A stretch of DNA of 64,000 bases from Lineus longissimus (GCF_910592395.1 NC_088324.1:2728001-2792000), one strand, 5' to 3'. Numbered from the stretch's first letter, positions 23,389 through 35,395 are shown. Translations and numbers: made by a program. Notes: generated from the sequence alone by a model not told the origin.

Positions 23389-24400
23389 CTGCTCGTAAAG
23401 TGACCGTCATCACGATGTCATTAGCACTAATGGAACTATATTACCGCAACAAGCAAAACACTTGGTATTGACGCCTATTGAAATGTTAGGTGCTGACTAG
23501 TAATTGCAATGAAAAATAGATGATGTCAGTGATACAACTGATGGAGAAAAAAATTCATTATCTGAACGAACAAATCTGTCTGTCTGTCATTTTCCATACG
23601 CTTCAAAAGTAGTGCGTACTAAAACATAAAAAAACGTGTTTTTCTTGAGGTCAATATTCTAGGCGTGAACACATCAATACACTTTGACAACCTTTTTTTT
23701 TAAATTTCAGGCGCCTATATCATAAAACATAATATAGTTCCATTAGTGCTAATGGCATCTTGATGACGGTCACTTTAAGAGCAGAGCATATCAAGAAGGT
23801 ACCTTTAAATTATCTAGGTTAATGGTAGCATTAATCAGCGTTTCAGGTAGTGCTTTAATCCTGTCTTTTACTAATAGGGCATCCTTAAATCTGCCACACT
23901 TCCGGTCGTGCATGAATACATGTCTCTGCCCTGCCGGGTTTTTGCTTGATTTATTTGGGATTATATCCATTTATAGCGTCTTTTGGATATTATTACCAAT
24001 GTCTCAAAAATCAAAACACATAAAGGTACCATATTGATATGCCCTGCTCGTAAAGTGACCGTCATCACGATGCCATTAGCACTAATGGAACTATATTACC
24101 GCAACAAGCAAAAAACTTGGTATTAACGCCTATTTAAGCATCAAGCAGCGTCTCAGGTGGTGCTTTTATCCTGTCTTTTACTAATAGGGCAGCCTTAAAT
24201 CTAATGAAAAGTTTGGGTACCTTTAGCAGACCCAAGTACCAGATTTTCGATGCGAGAGTCAGCATTTGAAAACGGAGATTGTCGTGGACGCCTGACAAAC
24301 GGTTTATCAACCAAGAATCAATGGACCAGATAGCAGCGGCGGAGACAATCAAATGAATTGAGCATCCTAAGCACACACAGGGGAATAATCTAAAGGAAAA

Positions 24401-25552
24401 AGATAAGGCAGTGAGATAGAACACGATTGTAAGGTATGTACGAAGAGGAAGGCGGTTCCAATCAACACGGTCATGGCACCACTTCCATCGATTCGCCTGA
24501 AACTATCCATGAGAGCATTTTCGAAGTCGTCGATCGATTTTGGAGGGCCATTTGTCAAGAAGCAAGGCCGTGGCAAGGTCAGGCAGAAACGCTATCTGTG
24601 CCTTTTCACGTGTCTTGGAACAAGAGCTGTCCACCTGGAAATGACTTTTCACCTCGATACAGACAGTTTCATTAACGCCTTTTTTCGGATGGCGTCTAGG
24701 TGCGGAATTCCCAATGACATAATCACAGACAACGGATTAAACTTCGTTGGTGGACACGGTGAATTGGCGGCGCTAGCAGCACTGGACCAATAAAAGATAC
24801 AGGAGGAAACTGGTGGATACGGTGTAAAATGGCACTTCCAGCCCCCACGAGCGCCACACTTCAGTGGGGTACACGAATCGATGATTAAAGCGGCGAAGAA
24901 AGCAATGTATGCAATCATGGGTAATGCCGATATCAACGACGAAGAGCTCCAAAGTGCAATAGTTTGGGCTGAGGGACTACTAAACTCAAGGCCGCTCACA
25001 TACCAGTCGAGTCATCCAGCAGATTTGGTGCCTTTGACACCAAATCACTTCCTACATGGACAAGTCGGTGGTCGTTTTGCGCCAGAGATAGTCGATCACT
25101 CAAGTTTCAACCCGAACAAAAGATGGCGTCGTGTGCAGGAGTTGATGAGACACTTCTGGCAGCGGTGGATATCCGAGTGGCTGCCGTCTTTGCAAACACG
25201 AAATAAGTGGACAAAGGATACCGAAATTCTAAACATCGGAGACGTCGCTCTAATCGTCTCAACAGAGACACCAAGAGGACACTGGCCATTGGGCAGGGTA
25301 GAGGCAGTTCACCCAGGTCCTGATGGGGCTGTTCGGGTCGTCACGGTGAAGGTTGGCGGAAAACTCATGAATAGACCAGTCGTACGGCTTTTCTTGCTGG
25401 AGAGACGCGGAGAAATCGAAAAGAGAGACTATAAATCGTCCTATCAGTTTTTTTTCAAGAAACACTTGCAGTTGAACAGTATGAAAATTCGAAAAAAAAC
25501 CCTAAAATCATTACGGGCAGACACTGGCTTGGATATCGGAGTAATAATCTAA
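24401..25552 (+). pseudogene. BEL/Pao retrotransposon integrase and C-terminal domain, one internal stop
   Basis: One frame carries an HxxC-CxxC-like zinc-finger end (CKVC near 24428), the MAPLPSIRL link typical of BEL integrases, and the core with Asp in SIDFGGPF, Asp in ITDNGLNF and Glu in SGVHES. The C-terminal domain (NSRPLTY, LTPNHFL, RWRRVQELMRHFWQRW, GDVALI, WPLGRV) follows. A TAA at 24791-24793 interrupts it between the second Asp and the Glu. No gag, protease or reverse transcriptase is present upstream, so it is a 5'-deleted relic. Confidence 0.88.
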
Positions 25553-26469
25553 TTTAATGTGTGCATTATAATTCGGAAGTTATGGTAGAATTTAAATGTG
25601 TGTTTTTTTTTAATTGAAACATTCTGTGAGTCTGTATGCATTTGGAAAAAAAGGGGTTGATTTCACGTTTTTGCTTCCAGAAGTTTCTGGCTAGGAAAAA
25701 TTGTTGGAATTTTGGTAATTCTGTCATTTGCTGACTCCACAGAAAGTTCCAACCTAAAAACTGCATTGAATTGTAGTTATTGAAGTGTATCGTCATTCAA
25801 ATGGATAATTCAAGAGATTCTTTCCAAGGAATCAGTGGAAGTATAATTCAGGTAAAAATGCTTGTGTTTGGAATGAGGTACTGGTATTTACAGACAGGTT
25901 TGCAGCAGCTTTTAGGCTGCCAAGTTTCTTAGGTTTCAAGTGCACATGAAACCGCGTGTTTAGTATTGAAAAGTTTAGCAACCTGTTAAAATTGCCAGTT
26001 CCAGTTCTGTATTCTATGCAATGTGAGTTCTTATCAAAGTATTATTCAAGGATTCTTCATTGGAGTTGGTTTTATAGAAACGTTTAGTGCCTCCAGTCAG
26101 TGCTGCCATCTGTTGGAATTCAAGACAAACTAGAACATTGTCTTTGGACTATTTGGGCTTGACTCTGTTTTTCAGTATAGAATACCAGCATGGAATACAA
26201 GAATGGATTACCAGTAGGGTCTCAGTACAGAGATCCATACATGATTGAACGAGCAAAGACTTTATTTAGCAAATACTCTTTATTTTAGAACAAGTATTTA
26301 CAATTCACCGGGCACGTAGTAAAATTCCTTTCTTTGGGTTATTATGGGTCAATCTTTTAGTAGGGATTTGGGAGTTAACAATTTTTATCGTTGGTGTTCA
26401 GTGTAAGATTTTAGAAGTTACAAAGTACTTTGGACTGCTTTGATATGGGTCATATCAAGGAGGGGAGAA

Positions 26470-26640
26470 TGTTATGAAGGTGGCCGCGAGGACAGGTTGT
26501 GACATTCGGATATCGGCGGCTGGGGAATTGTCCTCTGTGTAATATGTGTATTATGTGTACCGTAGTGTTGTTGTTGTCGTTATCTTAATATATCCACCCG
26601 CTTTATAAAAAGAGTCGCTTTCAAAGTTACTTTTTACCCA
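26470..26640 (+). repeat. Possible 3' LTR start of the BEL/Pao element
   Basis: A purine tract (AAGGAGGGGAGAA) is followed by TGTTATGAAGG, the arrangement of a polypurine tract and LTR start. It lies about 0.9 kb after the integrase stop on the same strand. TATAAAAAG further on could be the LTR promoter. The LTR end and a 5' partner were not found. Confidence 0.35.
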
Positions 26641-26699
26641 ATCTGAAGTTTCCACTGCATCAAGGAAGAAGTCTAAAGAACATTTACGATTTTTTTTTT

Positions 26700-28200
26700 A
26701 AATTGCAGTTTGATTCGTTGAATGAGGAACGAGGAATCATGAATCATTTAATGATGCAAAGCAATGGTTTTCTTAAAAGGAATTTAGAGAGCAGACCTAA
26801 CTCTTGCCCCAGTTTTTCTATCAGATTGTTCAATGCAACTCTGACAAAAAAAACATGTTGCAAAATTGCCCTAGTTGAAAAACGCAACCAATACAGTCCA
26901 TTCGTAAATGTTATGTTCGCTTCGATCATTTGGAGGGTCCTTGATTATAAGCCATCTTTTGTTTCTGGATATTTCTCAATCATTATTTGCACATGGGCAG
27001 ATGGACATATAAGAATAATAACCTGCATGTTTCAGCCAGATTGGTCAAGAAATAAACTGTACTGACTGAGCAGAAAATGTCCGAATTCAATGTACACACA
27101 TGCATACAAAACATTTATTTTCATTACCATGGTTACCAAAGAAATCCGACCAGTAGTTTGCCCTTCAGGGCCCGAAACATTGCGGACATAACATTTATGA
27201 ATGAACTATAGATCGTTCCCACCAGATGGCTCAAAACTCACAATTCATCATAGTTTTAGCAGACCAAAATTCACTGGAACTTGCAAGCAGATCGATTGAG
27301 TCTCCCTGTATCTCTCGAACCCACAATTTTCAGCACATTTGGGCACGTCAAACTGAACAAATCCGTGAGACCGTTTAACTGGAAAACGTGTTGCAATAAC
27401 CCATCATCGCTCTTCCACCCAGACGTCACACAATCTGGTGTACATGCCGATGCGGACTGGATGACGTGAAGTCATCTGTGTTTTATTGTATCGCGACATC
27501 TTTGATGACGCCATGACGTAAATCCTTGTGGAAACAATATATAGACAGTAGGAATGATTTAGTTTATACGCCTACATTCCTATAGCAACTCCCAAGAACA
27601 AGGCCAAGGCAAGGGATGGGTAGGCCTAGGCCTATTTATTATTCATTCATCGATTGAAGTGTTTTTTTGTGTGTAAAATGGATGAATTTTGAAGGTCTTC
27701 CATATCGTTCCCCAACAATGCATGTTGTACGGTAGGCCTACATTGTGACATGATGTATCGCACCACGTATAGGTGGGCGTACATAAATGTGTAGGCCTAT
27801 ACTATAGCCTATAGGCCTAGGCCCCTAGGCTAACCTAATGTAGCCTGGTTGTGTATTTGTATGTACCGTACATCAATCAAAGCAAAGGCGACGGACAGCA
27901 TAATGGACAGGGCTGGTTTTCCGTATCGACAATTTTACATACATGTATATACCCACCAGAATACTTACAGTAGTTAGACTATGTCATAGAATAACAAACA
28001 ATGCAGTTCCCTAGATCTTTTTCATGTCTTCCGACAAAAAACAGCGTGGTTTTTTTCGTTTTTTTTTCCTAGGCTTCAATGTAAACCGCGGAAAAAAATA
28101 ATTCCGATACCGCCGTCGCAAGACCAAACTCGCACAGCACCTCGGTTAATCCGATTCTGACGGGCGACTGCCATGCCGACGATCTTAACGAGCCATTATT
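26700..28200. other. Stretch without a recognisable gene
   Basis: A 120-codon frame at 26703 has no recognisable motif. The 27600-27850 part is dense in TAGGCCTA-type palindromes, a local composition feature. Confidence 0.35.
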
Positions 28201-28214
28201 TAAACACCCAATGT

Positions 28215-28231
28215 CATGACGATTGTCCTGG
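28215..28231 (+). repeat. Target-site duplication of the Penelope-like element, left copy
   Basis: CATGACGATTGTCCTGG, identical to 29497-29513. The two copies bracket the element. Confidence 0.75.
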
Positions 28232-28255
28232 TTGATAAAAAAACAACACTACAAC

Positions 28256-28302
28256 GTTGTAAAGACGACGTTTCGGATATTTTGAATCCTTTTTCAAAGT
28301 CT
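28256..28302 (-). ncRNA. Hammerhead-ribozyme-like relic in the Penelope 3' region
   Basis: On the minus strand, a GGAT...ATCC stem-loop is followed at once by GAAACGTCG, the stem II plus GAAA arrangement of hammerheads known from Penelope elements. The CUGAUGA box is degenerate here (CTTTGAA), so cleavage is unlikely. Called from layout and context. Confidence 0.4.
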
Positions 28303-28658
28303 AATGTACAGACAGGAAATATATGTTTATATATAAGTACAACAGAAGACGTGAGGATGATGACGGACGTCATTAAAAACCAGGACTCCCTGTCCACGTG
28401 TCTATTTGTTGATATCTAAAATAAACAAAGTCATTGATTGGCCGGAGGGCAGGAGTCAAAGGTGAAGGCACTGTTGAGTTTACGCTTCGGGAGTTTCCGG
28501 AGTATCTCCGAGTCCGAAGTCACGTGATGTGATTGACAAGATGGCGGATCAAGTACAAAGTAAATGATGCGAAAGTGCATATAAAAATGATAATAAAATC
28601 ATGAATACGGGAGAGATAGTGCATTAAACGCCATCGGGACGACTACGGGAAGTAAGTA

Positions 28659-29471
28659 TTATGCACAGTGTTCAATTACAGAGACCAGTTGGTTCATTAT
28701 GTTTAGACCAAGAGGTCTGGCGGACCGAAGTGTATAGATCCAGTAGGACTCGCGTTCTAGCAGACGATTTTCGTTGCATTGCGCTATGGGGAGTTTTTCT
28801 AGTCCGTAGACTTTCATGTGATCGACATGATTGTGTCCTTTGGAGTTAAAGTGATTAGCAACCGAAGTTTGTTTATTCCTGGAGATATCTGATCGGTGTT
28901 CATTGAGTCTAGCTTTCAATTTCCTGGATGTTTGGCCTACATATTGTATACCACATTTGGTGCATTCAATGAGGTAAATGACCCCTTCAGAGTTGCAACT
29001 TATCCTTTGCTTAATATTATGTTTCTGTTTGGTGATGTTGCTTGTCACGTGATCAGATATCTTCATGAATTTACAGTTCTTGCATCTATTGTAATTGCAC
29101 TTAACTGTACCCCTTTGCGGTTGGGGTGCGAATGTTAGTGTCATTTGATTGGATTGACGATTTCTAGTATCATGTCCATTGTCCTTATGCGTAACTTTAG
29201 CTCTTGTGAGGATATCCTTGAGGTTTTTGCACCTCCTATAGCTAATGAGTGGTTTAGCGGAACCAAGTGATTGTCTCATTTTCTCTGAGCTTTCTAAATT
29301 GTCCCAGTTGTTGTTTACTAGTGTCTTGAGATCGGGTAGAGTAGGGTTGAAAGTGGTAACCACGTGTATGATATCATTGTTTTGAGCAGTGGCCTGTTTT
29401 TTGAGCAAGTCATTTCTATCCAAAGCACGCGTTTTCTGTATAGAATCTTTTAGTAATGAAAGTTTATGTCA
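28659..29471 (-). CDS. Penelope-like GIY-YIG endonuclease fragment
   Basis: The open frame (254 residues from a non-ATG position at 29423, open back to about 29471) has a Cys-rich segment (CNYNRCKNC) followed by a GIY-YIG nuclease. VIYLIEC and IQYVGQT form the two strands, then an Arg helix (SRKLKARLNEH), a His, and RESYWIYTLRS with the metal-binding Glu. In full elements this domain nicks the target DNA for a telomerase-like reverse transcriptase, which is absent here. No stop or frameshift interrupts the surviving part, but without an RT it is not autonomous. TTCNPTLP-like and RxxxNLKD-like motifs upstream also fit the Penelope family. Confidence 0.88.
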
Positions 29472-29496
29472 TCTGATGTGTAGCATCCTGATCAAA

Positions 29497-29513
29497 CATG
29501 ACGATTGTCCTGG
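29497..29513 (+). repeat. Target-site duplication of the Penelope-like element, right copy
   Basis: Second copy of CATGACGATTGTCCTGG, next to the truncated 5' end of the element. Confidence 0.75.
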
Positions 29514-30149
29514 CCCACATTTTGTTTAATTACAATAAGAATATTGCAAAACTTTATCCAGCCAAACATGACATTTGAAAATGTCGAAATGCTTTAAAAC
29601 TGACAATAATTCCAATGCCTTTTTCAAATAATTTTTGACTGCACTATTTGCGCTAGGATACATGATTCGCGGCAGGCGACGAAATGGAAGCTGCTCGTCG
29701 GTACACGTTCGCTATTCCGGCGGAATTTCGTCTCATATTTTAGAAAAACCGGTCAAACGAACCAATCAGCGCATAGCCTTAGTGGGTGGCGTTGCCTAGT
29801 ATAGCATTAGGCCCCACGTTGTGGCGTTACGTGGGCATTATCGTAATGTTCGGCTAGGAATAAGTTTTCGTGTTTTGACGACGCAAAAAAATTGCTAACC
29901 AGTTTGTTTTCCATATGAGTTATCTGTTTCAGTCATAAATCACACAATTTGGATTGTTAGCATGGACCAGCAGATTTAATTCAATAAAAAAATCCTTGTT
30001 GACCAACCTACCGCTGTAATAATACGTTGTCACTAAGTATAAGCTCCTGACATGTGGCCAGTTTGTAACTTGTGGTAATTGAAATGAGACACGTACAATC
30101 ACCAGAAAAAAACCTTTCTCAACAACGGACAGCGTTAAATCAAAATAGT

Positions 30150-31252
30150 GCATATTTATGGCACGCCAAAGCGGAATTATTTCAACCCTGTACAAAATAT
30201 TAGCAACATTTTAAAAACGATCCAACATTTTCAGAAAACAAGCCAACATTAGCGGAATTATTTCAACCCTGTACAAAATATAAGCATTATTTAAAAAAAA
30301 GATCCAACATTTTGAGAAAACAAGCCAACATTTTTTTTGACATTTAGAAAAATTCGTTAGAAAAAAATATTTTGGGGTTAAACTTTTTTTCTTCAAAAAA
30401 AAACTTTACAAATTCATTATTTCGTGAAAAAAATATTTAATTTTTTTCTTCTCTTGAAAATATTTTCCCGCAACATTTTTTTTTTAAATGTTGACAAAAT
30501 TTTACGGCAACTTTTATTTTCGTTCAACATTTTTTTCTTGCAACATTTTTTTTCGTCAACAATTTTTTCGTCCAACAACGAGCGCCACCTGTGAACAACT
30601 AATTGAACTATATCCCCTCGAGACGAGGTTTAGCTACGGGGTACTTCTGGCATGTTTCTTTACACGAATATCTTACGCACGTGGTTGTCACCATAATCCT
30701 AGCTGCACACCAATCACCACCAACCAACACGCGAACTTATTCATCTGATCCTATGTGAGAAGTATGATAAAAGGCGCTTGTTTTGAGATGGCAACAACAA
30801 CATACGAACGAACGAACGATCAGAATTCCCGACCTGCTATGAGTATGAAGTAACCCAGCTTAACCTCGTCCCTGCGCGCGAGTTCTATTAGCAGTTCATA
30901 GGTGGCGCTCGTTGTTGAACGGAAAAATGTTGAACGAAAAAAATGTTGCCAAGAAAAAATCTTGAACGAAAATAAATGTTGCAGTAAAATTTTGTCAAGA
31001 TTTTTTTTTTAATTGCGTGGAGAAATATTTTTAAGAGAAGAAAAAAATGTAAACGAATTTTTCGAAGTATCACGAAAAAAAAATTGTTGGCTTGTTTTTT
31101 CAAAATGTTGACTTGAGTCTACAAAATTTTATCTTTTTTAAAAGATTGTCGGGTATATTTTTGAAAGTTTAAATAGTATTTCTTCTCTGTTGCCAAGAAA
31201 TTTGTAGTTGCTAATATTTTTTCAGGGTTGAAATAATTCCGCTTTGGCGTGC
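30150..31252. repeat. Foldback element, about 1.1 kb, T/A-rich arms
   Basis: TGGCACGCCAAAGCGGAATT at the left is inverted at the right end (about 31225-31246). The arms contain repeated CAACATTTTTTT blocks on the left and GTTGAACGAAAAAA blocks on the right. They continue to GAGCGCCACCTGTGAAC versus GTTCATAGGTGGCGCTC, around a spacer of about 300 bp. In the left arm an 80-bp unit (GCGGAATTATTTCAACCCTG...) is tandemly duplicated (30173 and 30255). Confidence 0.8.
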
Positions 31253-31489
31253 CATACATATTGGCTTCTTTCAAAAGCCACAGCAAAACCCCTAACAGCC
31301 ATTTAGCAATACGCATGCGGACTACCAGTTGTGCGGAGAGCATCAATTATACGTAGCAAACTCGGCCCTATGCAAAAAGTCTTATTGGGCACGAGAGTGT
31401 CCAAATTATAACAGTCTCGTTTTTACAGTATTTGGACATGGTTGCAACAGTCGAATGTCGACCATTTTTGATGGGGAATGCGCTGGTAT

Positions 31490-34130
31490 TATTTTGTTCT
31501 TTTGAAGGGGCAAATAAAGGCCAAATTATAATCAATATGAAATACAAATGTTTCTCTCGGTTGGTTCTTCTGATCCTTCCACCAAATCCGACACGCCCCT
31601 CCCCCACAAATATTAGACAGCCTTACCGAATAGTCTATGTCGCAAACTCCGTGCCGAGCTTTGGTAATTGCTAGTGATACAATTCTTATACTATTTACTC
31701 CTCCAGGGTCTTGCCTCAACATGACCGCCGTTTAAGACTTATTACACTGGACCACATGGCTCTAACTTGAGACAGTGCACTTGATGAATCATAGCTATTT
31801 AAGTTTACAATCTCAAGTGAGAGCCATGTGGTCAAGTGTATTATGTAAAATAGCTGATATATACTCCACTTCAGTCTAACTTAAGTATGACTCTTGACCA
31901 GATAATAAAAATGAAATGGTATTAAAGTGATAGTTATATGAAATGCTGAAGATAATTCGAGCAAATAACATGAACAGCTCTTACAGTTTTCCTGAATGTT
32001 TCCTGTGTTTTCTTGCTTGAATACACATTATACGACAGGCCATTCCTACTCCATGATGCTCTGTAATTTTCATTAGTAATCAAATTCAAACAGAAGAAGT
32101 GATCATGATATATCAGAAAGACATATCTGATCAGAATAATATAAATTTGCTTCTACAGGCCTCAAGGGCCAGTGGGTTAGTGCAGCCCTGGGAACTGGGC
32201 CAAAATGTGTACGGGTTGTGAAGTTAAAATGAGAACACACGTCGATTACGTCATCTTCATTGAAAGCTGACGTGGTCTGCTTGAATAGCATTTAAAGATG
32301 ATTTTAGACAGCTGCCATTCGAAATAGAACTAATGTATTGTTTCCATACACGTACTAAATGCTTATTTCTATAAACGAAGTGTGGCATCAGTTGACTTTA
32401 TGTGGTTATTCAGAAAGAAAAATTTCAATTTCAACCTCAATTCAACAGTGTCTCATAGTATCGGGGTAATCGAGGACTTCACAATGACGTCACACTGATG
32501 TCCCTCGAGCTCAAGTGACATCTATCAGCACAATGCGATTGTTATTAGGATACAATGAAGATAACGAGGAAACAATAGTTACTCTACTTCTCAAGCCAAC
32601 ATATGTATTTCTCATTCGGGCCTCTACATTGTAATTTGGCTGTCATGGGAACAGTCCGTATTTTCAAACATATACATGGTTTCCTCATTTGGACATAGAT
32701 GTCAGGCAGCCGGCGACTTGGCCGAGGTTTAGTGGCAGGTAACCGACCCGTCCGAGTTGCATCGACACTCTTGGCCCCACCGATCGTTAGTCTTGTACAG
32801 CTTCCACTCCTCGACGTAGTCAACCTCGACATGGGTCTTACAATGATCTGAAATGAGAAGAAACATGTCATTGATTAGAGAGGCTGCCACCGAGGTTGGG
32901 AAACCAATCAAGCCACGCTTACGATAAGTCTTGTAAAAATCGAACTTTCTAGTGGCCCAGTCGAATCCGCGACTTTGGGTATGAAGTGATTACTAAAATA
33001 GTGACATACACTCTCAGAAATAAAGTTTTGTAGATTTTAAAGATACTTTAAGGATTCTCCGCCCAACACAAATATGCATCCCGTAGAGATACTTCAGCAG
33101 AATAAAAAAACCCTTTGTGGTTTTTTAGAATCTCAAAAACGATGAGTTTTTTTTATCTTACTGGAAAACAAGAACTTATAAGGTTTTTCAAAAGCAATCC
33201 AAATTAAAGGATTTTGCACTCCCGATTTTATAACATGTTTCAAGCACATTTTCCTTTAACTTAAGAACAGCCTGGAGGCAGTATATTCGGATATTCAATA
33301 TAGTTACACTTGCCTCTACATCCACATTCGACGGTAAATTTGTTTGATCTCTTAATGTAGGCTGAAATGAAATAATACAGATTTAGTGTCGCCTGGTGTG
33401 ACAGAAATCAAACACGCACTTTCAACCGCGAGGTGTGATGCAAAACAACGTACATTTATACCACGTAACTTGGCGTTCATTTACCCATTCGCCGATGAAT
33501 TCTTTGACTGAAATTTTCATTTGCCAATTTGTTGACCATCTTGTTGAGCCCTCCCAAAGCAATTACTCCCTCTTCCAAAACCTCTGACTTATCAACAGAA
33601 AGCACAAGGAGTATCAATTTCTTTTTCTAAAACGCCCCTTACTTCATAGATTTAAGGAATAATGAACCGAGTGTGTGCCTTCTGCACATTTGATACCAAC
33701 AAAATTTGACGCACAAAGACATTTGTGGTAAAAACGAGGGATAATACACCATCCATTATAAAGATGAACCATTGTAACCAAGGTGCTTTAGAACTACATA
33801 CCATCAATCACGTGTTTACACGGGCCGCCTCTTGGTTCATAACATACCTCCATTGTACACTTTCGTCCTGGAAGAGAATGAAATACGACAATCATTAAAG
33901 GGGTACACCGTTCGTAATTACTTGTGGTCCAGTTAAATAGAAATCCACTTGTACTCCATGCCGTAGTGGAGTTATCATGAATACGAATTTGTTGAAAATT
34001 GGTATTTATAGTATTTGTATATCTGTCTACACAAAGGCAATGCTGAAAATTATCTTCAGTTTGTATTTACGCAATTGAAAGTATTCACATTCAATTACAT
34101 ACTAGTATTCAAAACTTTTAACGAACGGCG
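31490..34130. repeat. Inverted duplication, arm 1
   Basis: Sequence here recurs in reverse complement at about 39330-43670. Shared parts include the flank around 32100-32560, the terminal exon of the secreted-protein gene, the repeat at 33010-33240, exons 3 and 2, and the AT-rich block at 33910-34110. Arm 1 has about 565 bp (31530-32093) absent from arm 2. It lacks the two transposons found in arm 2. Confidence 0.85.
31735..31850. repeat. Hairpin, about 115 bp
   Basis: GACCACATGGCTCTAACTTG and CTCAAGTGAGAGCCATGTGGTC are inverted around a loop of about 45 bp. It lies in the part of arm 1 with no counterpart in arm 2. Confidence 0.75.
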
Positions 34131-34913
34131 TAGGCGTTTACGACCTTAATACGGTCGTACACTCTCAGAAATAAGGTTCTGAAAAAAGGATTTAATGCCG
34201 TCAGCCAACACAAATAATAGGAGTTTACTGATACCCCCTTCCTCATCCCCACCATCGCCAACAACACCATATTTCGACTTTTCGAACAGCAGTGCTATGA
34301 AGGAAGAATGGAGAAGGCGTTAGAGGTACCGTTTGATGGTGTCTCGAATGACTTGTAACGATTTTTTAAAATGTAGACTCTTCCTTTATCATGCAGAAAT
34401 TCCAGTTAACAAATATCCCAGAATAGGATGACCGGGGGACAAATCTTTATATTATTCGCTTCAATTTCTGAGCTATTGACAGTCATTGCCCCGATAGAAC
34501 CATTTACCGTAATCAGTCATCATGATAAATTAGGACTGGACACTTTTTTCAAGGGGTCATTTTCTTCTTATACACCGCCTCGAAAGTGCGTCAAGGCAAA
34601 TGGAAGGGGGTGGGGGTGTAAAGGAGATGTTTTAGTTATGATTTCTCGGGAAAAGATATTGTTGCGATTGTTCTTTCCTACCTGTAGAGGTGTGATCGTG
34701 AGGCCAGTCGGTCCTGCGTGGAGGGGGAGTGGCGGGGTCCCAGTGCGTGGTCTGAATACTGGGTGGAGGGGGAGTGGTGCGGCGCCAGGGCGTGGTCGGA
34801 ATCCTGGGTGTAGGGGGAGTGGTGCGGCGCGAGGTGGTAAGATAAGAGAGGCCCTCGGAGAGGCCAAAAATGCCAACCAAGAGAATAGTAGCAAGAACAA
34901 ACTGAATGTTCAT
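32729..34913 (-). CDS. Small secreted Thr/Pro-rich, Cys-rich protein (156 aa, four exons)
   Basis: Exons 34913-34682, 33867-33802, 33361-33308 and 32847-32729 are bounded by AG/GT and every junction is phase 1, giving 156 codons and a stop. The start chosen is MNIQFVLATILLVGIFGLSEG, a clear signal peptide; an in-frame ATG at 34994 would bury it. Residues 22-77 are mucin-like Thr/Pro (TTPPTP, TTPPPP repeats), likely O-glycosylated. Then come nine Cys in KCTMEVC, GPCK, ECGCRGK, HCKTHVE and ECRCNSDGSVTC. The last exon recalls the end of a von Willebrand C-type domain, but the Cys pattern is incomplete, so I do not name the family. Exon 3's donor (T|GTAACT) is weak but conserved in the duplicated copy. 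Exons 2-4 are duplicated in inverted orientation at 40656-41771. Confidence 0.65.
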
Positions 34914-35029
34914 TTTTTTGCTTGGATTGAACTGGAACGATATAAATATGGACTGATTAGGTTCATGTTGAAAGTTGATTTCACACAGTTTCATTCTTTT
35001 CTATATCTATACATCTATAATATAATTTA

Positions 35030-35395
35030 GAAAGACTGGTTCCCGTCATAGCTACACAAAGGGAGGAAACAGCCAAGTTTTCAAAAACAACATGGGGGAG
35101 ACTGGCTTGTCCTAGCTACACAAAGGGAGGAACAGCCGAGATTTCAGAAATCCACATTGGTGAAGACTGGCTTCTGTCGGAGCTGCACAAAAGGAGGAAA
35201 CAGCCAAGTTTTTAGGAATCCACATTGGGGAAAGGTTAATGTCGCAGCGGCACGAAGGAAGTGAAACAGCACCATGTCATGACATTGGGGGAAGACTGCC
35301 GTAACTGCTCGAAATACGGGAGGAAGCAGACAAGACTGACTTCCATTATGGCAGAAGGAAGAAAAATGCAGCCAAGTTTTTAATAACCTACCTCA
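35030..35395 (+). repeat. Diverged tandem repeat, unit about 60-65 bp, about 5 copies
   Basis: Repeated AGACTGGCTT, GCTACACAAAGGGAGGAAAC and CAGCCAAGTTTT blocks with falling similarity to the right. Confidence 0.75.

Larger units (their letters stand above)
22015..24135. repeat. Nested repeat block: a repeat unit twice, plus an inverted arm
   Basis: About 140 bp left of the Harbinger copy (22015-22158) and 85 bp right of it (23389-23475) reappear joined at 23903-24133. A third part (23727-23812, GGTACC...TGATATGC reversed) is an inverted copy of the junction region, so the host unit looks like a MITE with TIRs starting AAAGGTACC. Stretches at 23815-23890 and 24127-24215 resemble the subterminal region of the Harbinger copy (23236-23290), which suggests small Harbinger derivatives. 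Confidence 0.7.
28232..29496 (-). mobile_element. Penelope-like retroelement, 5'-truncated insertion
   Basis: The interval between two identical 17-bp repeats contains, on the minus strand, the C-terminal endonuclease part of a Penelope-like protein and a 3' region with a hammerhead-like motif. The reverse transcriptase is missing, as expected from 5' truncation during target-primed insertion. Length is about 1.27 kb. Confidence 0.8.

Noticed and set aside
34428-35030. 200-codon plus-strand frame with GRGRNPGCRGSGAA repeats
   Set aside because: It is the antisense of the Thr/Pro-rich first exon of the secreted protein, which has a signal peptide and in-phase exons.
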